From Bacteroidales bacterium (GTDB lineage Bacteria; Bacteroidota; Bacteroidia; Bacteroidales; F082): a DNA stretch of 64,000 nt. Each line of letters begins with the position of its first letter. Within the stretch, counting starts at the first letter, position 1. The translations under genes and the position numbers were made by a program. The DNA lies in the NCBI GenBank assembly GCA_024400305.1, contig JAKSMX010000014.1, positions 1 through 64,000 on the forward strand, read 5' to 3'. The notes under the pieces are model-generated. The model did no database searches. It was not told the origin of the DNA and was given only the letters and a program-made list of their open reading frames with translations. Positions 59,454 through 64,000 of the stretch are shown in pieces.

Positions 59454-61186
59454 AAAAACTCTTAGCATTAATCACAGTTATCTGCCTTTTCTCAACAGTT
59501 AAGGTTAATGCCTGCACCAACTTCCTTATTACTAAAGGTGCATCGGCTGATGGTTCGACAATGATTTCGTATGCCGCTGATTCTCACGTACTTTACGGTG
59601 AGTTGTATCATTATCCTGCGGCTGATTACCCGGAAGGCGCGATGCGTGACCTTTACGACTGGGACAGCGGCCGTTACCTCGGTCAGATTCCAGAAGTCCG
59701 TCATACTTATAACGTTGTCGGCAATATGAACGAATGGCAGCTCGCCATCGGCGAGACGACCTACGGCGGCCTCGAATGCCTCTGGGAAGGCGAGGGCCTG
59801 ATGGACTACGGCACGTTGATTTACATCTCGTTGCAGCGTTGCAAGACGGCCCGTGAAGCCATCCGTAACATCGCCGAGCTCACCGCACAATACGGCTACA
59901 TCAGCGAAGGCGAGTCGTTCTCGATAGCCGACACCGAAGAGGTCTGGATCATGGAAGTGATCGGAAAAGGCAAGTTCGGAAAAGGCATGGTGTGGGTCGC
60001 ACGCCGCATCCCCGACGGCTACGTCAGCGGCCACGCAAACCAGGCACGCATCCAGACGTTCCCGCTGAAAGGCAAAAACGTCCTCACCTCAAAGGATTTC
60101 GACAAGTTCATGACAAATACCAAGGTCGATTGCATCTATGCCGAAGACGTCATCTCTTTCGCGAAGGCTAATAATCTCTATGTCGGAAAAGATGAAGACT
60201 TCTCATTTTCAGACGTTTACGCTCCCGTTGATTTCAGCGGCGCACGTGGCTGTGACCTCCGCGTATGGGCGATGTTCAACAAAGTCGCCGACGGCATGGA
60301 CGCATATTGGGACTATGCCACCGGCCGCGACATCAAACGCGCGAAGCCTTACGTCAAAGGACAGCCGCAGACCGTCGAGAACTTCCCTTCAAACAGAATG
60401 CCTCTCTGGGTTCTCCCGAAGGAGAAGGTGAGCGTCCGCGACATGATGAACTTCATGCGCGACCACCTCGAAGGCACCGAACTCGACATGTCTGTTGACC
60501 TCGGCGCGGGTCCTTTCCACTGTCCGTACCGCTGGCGCCCGATGGATTTCGAGGTTGACGGACAGGCCTACTGCCATGAAAGGACGACGGCGACACAGCA
60601 GACCGGCTTCTCGTTCGTTACGCAGAGCAACAGTCAAAATATTCCAGGAATGGGCGGCATCATCTGGTTCGGCGTCGATGACGCGGCAAGCACCGTATAT
60701 TGCCCTATGTACACGACGATGACAGAAATCCCGCTCTGCTTCCGCGAAGGCAACGGCTCGATGATGGAATATTCGGAGACGGCCGCTTTCTGGATCTTCA
60801 ATCAGGTTTCAAATTTCGCTTATACGAAATACGATTACATCCATCCGGAAATAGCTGAAAAACAAGACTATTATGAAGAGATGTGGATTAAGGAGACAGC
60901 TGCTTTCAGGAATAAATTCACGGAAATTTACGACAGCGAAGGCGAAAAAGGCGTCATGAAAAACCTCATGCAATATTCAAATTCAGCAGCAACAAACCTC
61001 TGCGCCGACTGGAAGATGTTCTACAGATACCTCTTCGTGAAATACATGGACGGCAACGTCAAGACAGTCCAGAAAAAACCTGAAGGATACAAATATTATG
61101 CTCCGAAAGTCGAGCAGCCGAAATACAGCGATGAGTTCTACAAGGCGATCATCGAGCAGACAGGAGACAAGCTGAAAGTATATTAA
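59450..61186 (+). CDS. Exported C69-family dipeptidase
   Basis: A 578-residue Ntn-hydrolase of peptidase family C69. Signal peptide LLALITVICLFSTVKVNA is followed directly by the N-terminal nucleophile Cys in ACTNFLITKGASADGSTMIS (Cys at about residue 22), which becomes the N-terminus on cleavage. Other family blocks: GNMNEWQLAIGETTYGGL, AEGESF-like SEGESFSIADTEEVWIMEV (about 144-162) and GYVSGHANQARIQTF. Acts on small peptides in the periplasm or outside. The ATG overlaps the ribF stop, yet a strong terminator follows at 61249. Codon use is GC-rich, suggesting high expression. Confidence 0.92.
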   Translation: MKKLLALITVICLFSTVKVNACTNFLITKGASADGSTMISYAADSHVLYGELYHYPAADYPEGAMRDLYDWDSGRYLGQIPEVRHTYNVVGNMNEWQLAIGETTYGGLECLWEGEGLMDYGTLIYISLQRCKTAREAIRNIAELTAQYGYISEGESFSIADTEEVWIMEVIGKGKFGKGMVWVARRIPDGYVSGHANQARIQTFPLKGKNVLTSKDFDKFMTNTKVDCIYAEDVISFAKANNLYVGKDEDFSFSDVYAPVDFSGARGCDLRVWAMFNKVADGMDAYWDYATGRDIKRAKPYVKGQPQTVENFPSNRMPLWVLPKEKVSVRDMMNFMRDHLEGTELDMSVDLGAGPFHCPYRWRPMDFEVDGQAYCHERTTATQQTGFSFVTQSNSQNIPGMGGIIWFGVDDAASTVYCPMYTTMTEIPLCFREGNGSMMEYSETAAFWIFNQVSNFAYTKYDYIHPEIAEKQDYYEEMWIKETAAFRNKFTEIYDSEGEKGVMKNLMQYSNSAATNLCADWKMFYRYLFVKYMDGNVKTVQKKPEGYKYYAPKVEQPKYSDEFYKAIIEQTGDKLKVY

Positions 61187-61248
61187 ATGTTGAAAAGAAC
61201 AGCGTAGCGTTTTCATATCCATAGCAACGTTATTTATATTATGATGGC

Positions 61249-61287
61249 GCGGCGGCGATGGAATTTTTCTCATCACCGCCGCAATTT
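61249..61287 (+). terminator. Terminator after the C69 dipeptidase
   Basis: GCGGCGGCGATG (61249-61260) and CATCACCGCCGC (61271-61282) pair over 12 bp with one mismatch, followed by AATTTTT. Confidence 0.7.
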
Positions 61288-61429
61288 TTAATGAAAAAAT
61301 AGGGACAATTTAAATTTTGTTTAATTGTAATGTTTTAATTATCAATGATATTCAAAAAATATAAGGTTAAAAATACGGACATTATGTTTTCTGGGCTTGA
61401 CAAATGTCTTTTTGTTTGAGAAACATCTG

Positions 61430-61437
61430 TAACTTTG
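61430..61437 (+). promoter_or_regulatory. Promoter of the T9SS protein/TPR regulator operon
   Basis: TAACTTTG (TAnnTTTG), 22 nt before the ATG at 61460; TTTG at 61411-61414 is a possible -33 partner. Confidence 0.6.
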
Positions 61438-61459
61438 CCCTCGAATTGATCTGATTTTT

Positions 61460-62308
61460 ATGAAGAGAATTTTTTTGATATTATTCCTTGTCTTTTTGAG
61501 TTTGAAGAATTTCGCTCAAGATGCCATACCGACAGGTTCGGAGTGGTATTATGAAATTGTGAGTGGCGGAAAGGTGTCGTACCAATATTTGAGTTGTCAG
61601 GGCGACACGACTGTCAATGACGAAGACGTAAAGATTATCATCAAATCGAACACCTTATATAATAAGGAGGCGTTGTCAACCGAAGTAGAGTACATTTATG
61701 AAGAAGACAGCATTGTGTATTGGTATAACAAAAAACTTGGTGATTTCACCGTTCTTTACGACTTTACAGCCAAAGCCAATGATGGGTGGCGCATAAATGT
61801 GCTCGACACCGCCGTCAACATGAAGGTCGATTTTGTGAATTACCTTGATTATATGGGTGTTACACGAAAAGTCATACATGCAAGAGACCGTGCTGATAAT
61901 TATAACGGCTTGATAGTTTACGGGATAGGTCATCTGAAGAGTTTCTTTCCGGAGGAGTTGCTTGATAATGACTACAGAGTCAACGGGTTAAGATGCTATT
62001 GGCTTAATGGCGAGTTGCTTTACAAACACGGCTTGTCGGATTGTGAGACGTTTTACGATTTGGAGGAGAATGAAGGTGCGGAATTCGTGATTTATCCGAA
62101 TCCGGCACGGGATGCCGTGTTTTTGAAGTTACCGCAGAACAACCGGAACTCATTGGATCCTATGTCAGTTGAAATTTTCAACATGATGGGGGTCTTGGTC
62201 AGGAGACATGAAATTTGCGAAGGATATATTGATGTATCTGATCTGACAGCCGGAACTTACTTTTTTAAAGTGGGGAATAAAGGTAAAGTGTTGATTATAA
62301 ACAGATGA
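61460..62308 (+). CDS. T9SS-exported protein of unknown function
   Basis: 282 residues. Signal peptide FLILFLVFLSLKNFAQ. The beta-rich N-terminal part (about 20-200) begins IPTGSEWYYEIVSGGKVSYQYL, a form typical of small T9SS cargo with no known activity. The C-terminus (about 215-282) is a type A sorting domain: FVIYPNPARDAVFLKL, EIFNMMGVLVRR and GTYFFKVGNKGKVLIINR. The stop overlaps the TPR regulator start by 4 nt (ATGA), so the two are translated together; this differs from the first TPR regulator in the window, which is first in its group. Confidence 0.8.
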   Translation: MKRIFLILFLVFLSLKNFAQDAIPTGSEWYYEIVSGGKVSYQYLSCQGDTTVNDEDVKIIIKSNTLYNKEALSTEVEYIYEEDSIVYWYNKKLGDFTVLYDFTAKANDGWRINVLDTAVNMKVDFVNYLDYMGVTRKVIHARDRADNYNGLIVYGIGHLKSFFPEELLDNDYRVNGLRCYWLNGELLYKHGLSDCETFYDLEENEGAEFVIYPNPARDAVFLKLPQNNRNSLDPMSVEIFNMMGVLVRRHEICEGYIDVSDLTAGTYFFKVGNKGKVLIINR

Positions 62309-63798
62309 AATTGATAAATCATATATTGTCAATTGTTGCGGCATTTATGCTGGCAATGACATCGTGCGTTTCGCGTGATGCGGCGTATGATGTGGCTGCC
62401 ACGTTATACCACAACGGTTTGGAAAAGAAAGCCGAGAGACTGTCTGAATCCGCCGCCGAGGATTTCAACGCCGCACTTGACATCATAAATAAGAATGTCG
62501 CCGAAGACGACGTTGAGATGCTGCGTCTGCGCGGGCTGGTTCTTGACAACCTCGGCGCCATGTATTGGAAACACAATCTGATGGAAGAGGCTCTGAAATG
62601 CCATCAGGATGCCGTGACGGATTTCTCAAAAACCGGCGATGATGAAAACAAGGTCTATGCAATCAGAAACTGCGGTAGGGCGGCGGCTTCGTGCGGACAG
62701 CTGGAGGAAGCGAAAAAATATTACGAAGAAACAATAGAATTATCAAGGACAATTGCAAATCAAATACTTGAACACAGCACATATATTGACCTCGCACGCG
62801 ATTACCATCTCGAAAAAGGTGAATATAAAACAGCAATCCAAATGTTGCTCACGGCACTTGACATGCGGCGGAGCGACAACGATGCTGAACGTGACAATGA
62901 CGTTGACATCTGTAACATGACACTTGGCGTATTGTATTATTACACAAAAGATTACGGACTCGCCAGGAAACATCTCAACGATGCCCTGCGGAGCGAACGT
63001 GCTGGACTGAAGATGTCGTGCTACCAGACACTCTATGCGATTGAATACAAACTCGGCAATATGCGTCAAGCAATTGATTATCAGAAGTTGTTCACGCAAA
63101 ACATGATGCAGATGGAAAGTGAACACCGCAGCGATAACATGCAGCGCATAAAGGCTGACTATGACCTGAAAGCACAGAAAAACGAGATAATGATAAAACA
63201 GAAAGTCAGGAATCTGAAAATGTTTTCGATTGCCGCGGCGACAGTAATTGTCATGCTTGTGCTGCTGATAGTCATAAACAGGAAATTGGCTCAAAACAGA
63301 CTTGAAACCGAACAGTTCAGGTTGCAGATGGAACGAAACCAGAAACGCATTTCAGAACTTGTCAGGGAAAAAGAAGACCTCGTGAATAAAAACGAACAGC
63401 TTTCGAATTTGAAACAAAATGTTTCCGACAAGGAAGCCTCAATGATAAACATGATTTCAGCGAACAACAAGATACTGAACACTGCGAAAGCTTTGGCGAA
63501 GCACACCACAGCCGAGACACTGAATTTCACGTTGACAGAAAACGATTGGGAGGATTTCGTGAAACTCACCGACCTGGCTTTCAGCGATTTCACCATACGT
63601 CTGACGGAACTTTATCCGAAGATGACAAAATGGGATGTCAGAATCTGCTGCCTCGCAAAACATCAGTTCCAGAACAGCGTCATTTCAATATTGCTCGACA
63701 CGCAGACCGACTCGTTCTACAAACGCAAGAAACGTATCAAACAATTGAAAATGAATGACGATGAACGTTCTTTTGAAGAAATTATTAAGGATATATAA
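62305..63798 (+). CDS. Membrane TPR regulator with C-terminal DNA-binding-like domain
   Basis: A 497-residue protein of the same layout as the one at 21104. Lipoprotein-type signal (LSIVAAFMLAMTSC, Cys at about 21), TPR helices (about 45-270), transmembrane helix (FSIAAATVIVMLVLLIVINR, about 310-329), coiled coil (about 330-395), then a C-terminal domain (about 410-490). ITRLTELYPKMTKWDVRICC to ILLDTQTDSFYKRKKRIKQL is comparable with the LuxR-like region of the other copy (FTTRLKDRFPKLTNDDIDYCC). The gene is coupled to the T9SS protein upstream; a lipoprotein gene follows after 3 nt. Its regulatory role is inferred from the architecture. Confidence 0.75.
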   Translation: MKLINHILSIVAAFMLAMTSCVSRDAAYDVAATLYHNGLEKKAERLSESAAEDFNAALDIINKNVAEDDVEMLRLRGLVLDNLGAMYWKHNLMEEALKCHQDAVTDFSKTGDDENKVYAIRNCGRAAASCGQLEEAKKYYEETIELSRTIANQILEHSTYIDLARDYHLEKGEYKTAIQMLLTALDMRRSDNDAERDNDVDICNMTLGVLYYYTKDYGLARKHLNDALRSERAGLKMSCYQTLYAIEYKLGNMRQAIDYQKLFTQNMMQMESEHRSDNMQRIKADYDLKAQKNEIMIKQKVRNLKMFSIAAATVIVMLVLLIVINRKLAQNRLETEQFRLQMERNQKRISELVREKEDLVNKNEQLSNLKQNVSDKEASMINMISANNKILNTAKALAKHTTAETLNFTLTENDWEDFVKLTDLAFSDFTIRLTELYPKMTKWDVRICCLAKHQFQNSVISILLDTQTDSFYKRKKRIKQLKMNDDERSFEEIIKDI

Positions 63799-63801
63799 AG
63801 G

Positions 63802-64000
63802 ATGAAATGTGTTAAAATTTATTTACAAACAGCCATAATTGTGCCATTTTTGCTGATGGTTTCATGCCAAAAAGTTGATTATTCTGATGATGATAATTTT
63901 CATTTACATGGAGCTGGTGGAGAAAATGTTTCTTGGCGGGTCGTTGAGATTTATGGACATGATCTGTTTTTCTCATATATAGCGGGCGGTACATTTTATA
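63802..64000 (+). CDS. Lipoprotein, 3' end outside the window
   Basis: At least 66 residues of an exported lipoprotein: signal peptide (IYLQTAIIVPFLLMVSC, Cys at about 22) followed by KVDYSDDDNFHLHGAGGENVSW and WRVVEIYGHDLFFSYIAGGTF at the cut edge. It begins 3 nt after the TPR regulator stop, so it is in the same operon and is likely controlled by or working with it. The family cannot be named from this fragment. Confidence 0.7.
   Translation, partial: MKCVKIYLQTAIIVPFLLMVSCQKVDYSDDDNFHLHGAGGENVSWRVVEIYGHDLFFSYIAGGTFY

Overview
The window looks like a chromosomal segment of a Bacteroidota bacterium, most likely an uncultured, host-associated member of the Bacteroidales. Evidence: Bacteroidota-type promoters (-7 element TAnnTTTG) in front of many genes; type IX secretion sorting domains on four exported proteins; and Bacteroidota-specific families or orders (DUF4175, DUF4292 next to an EnvC-like protein, DUF3244, DUF1573, GxxExxY, purH-mreBCD, FucP-type transporter, SusC-free tandem beta-barrel proteins). 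There is no rRNA operon, no complete IS element, no CRISPR array and no prophage.

Layout. 0-6.3 kb, minus strand: glyS, queA, a FucP-like transporter, folB and gltX. 6.4-19.1 kb, plus strand: a DUF4175 membrane protein, ybeY, mnmG (with parS-like ScfB/ParB-type palindromes TGTTNCACGTGAAACA at both ends), a methyltransferase, a Wzx-like flippase, dut, a TPR protein, a DUF4292 lipoprotein, an EnvC-like murein hydrolase activator and a tiny lipoprotein. 19-21 kb, minus strand: comF, a GxxExxY (PD-(D/E)XK-like) protein embedded in a 23-nt repeat cluster, and a DUF3109 protein. 21-27.4 kb: an accessory stretch with a membrane TPR regulator, a frameshifted DUF3244 protein, two adjacent exported proteins that share a CxxCDxDFH motif (one also has a thioredoxin domain), DUF1573, and a RhuM-ORF6N-PLD-like fusion beside a tRNA-Lys.

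27.7-36.1 kb: argF, three tandem outer-membrane beta-barrel paralogues, a histidine kinase/response regulator pair, an M28 peptidase with a T9SS tail and mntP. 36.5-41 kb: rpiB, a lone LutB-like iron-sulfur protein, and a large T9SS-exported protein whose C-terminal half matches peptide-N-glycosidase F (PNGase F). 41.1-46.7 kb is an AT-rich accessory island: a polyvalent-type kinase, a 121-nt hairpin with its own promoter and no ORF, several orphan genes (one J-domain-like), truncated genes, and a 109-bp direct repeat bracketing 3.2 kb. 47-54.6 kb is mostly core: tlpA-like, mreD/C/B and purH on the minus strand, recJ on plus, lysE-like on minus. 54.7-64 kb: a lamin-tail protein with a gliding-type C-terminal domain, then asd, ribF and a C69 dipeptidase, then a T9SS-tail protein translationally coupled to a second TPR regulator and a lipoprotein cut by the window edge.

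Themes. The core genes cover translation and tRNA modification, envelope growth (EnvC, MreBCD, flippase), and amino-acid and nucleotide synthesis. The accessory genes are mainly exported: secreted hydrolases (PNGase F-like, M28, C69) and two membrane TPR regulators each followed by small exported proteins. The most promising leads are the PNGase F-like enzyme with Gln in place of one of three catalytic acids, the CxxCDxDFH thiol gene pair, the structured RNA-like hairpin at 42.1 kb, the GxxExxY/repeat association, and the parS-like sites around mnmG. All assignments were made by reading the sequence; no database search was run.
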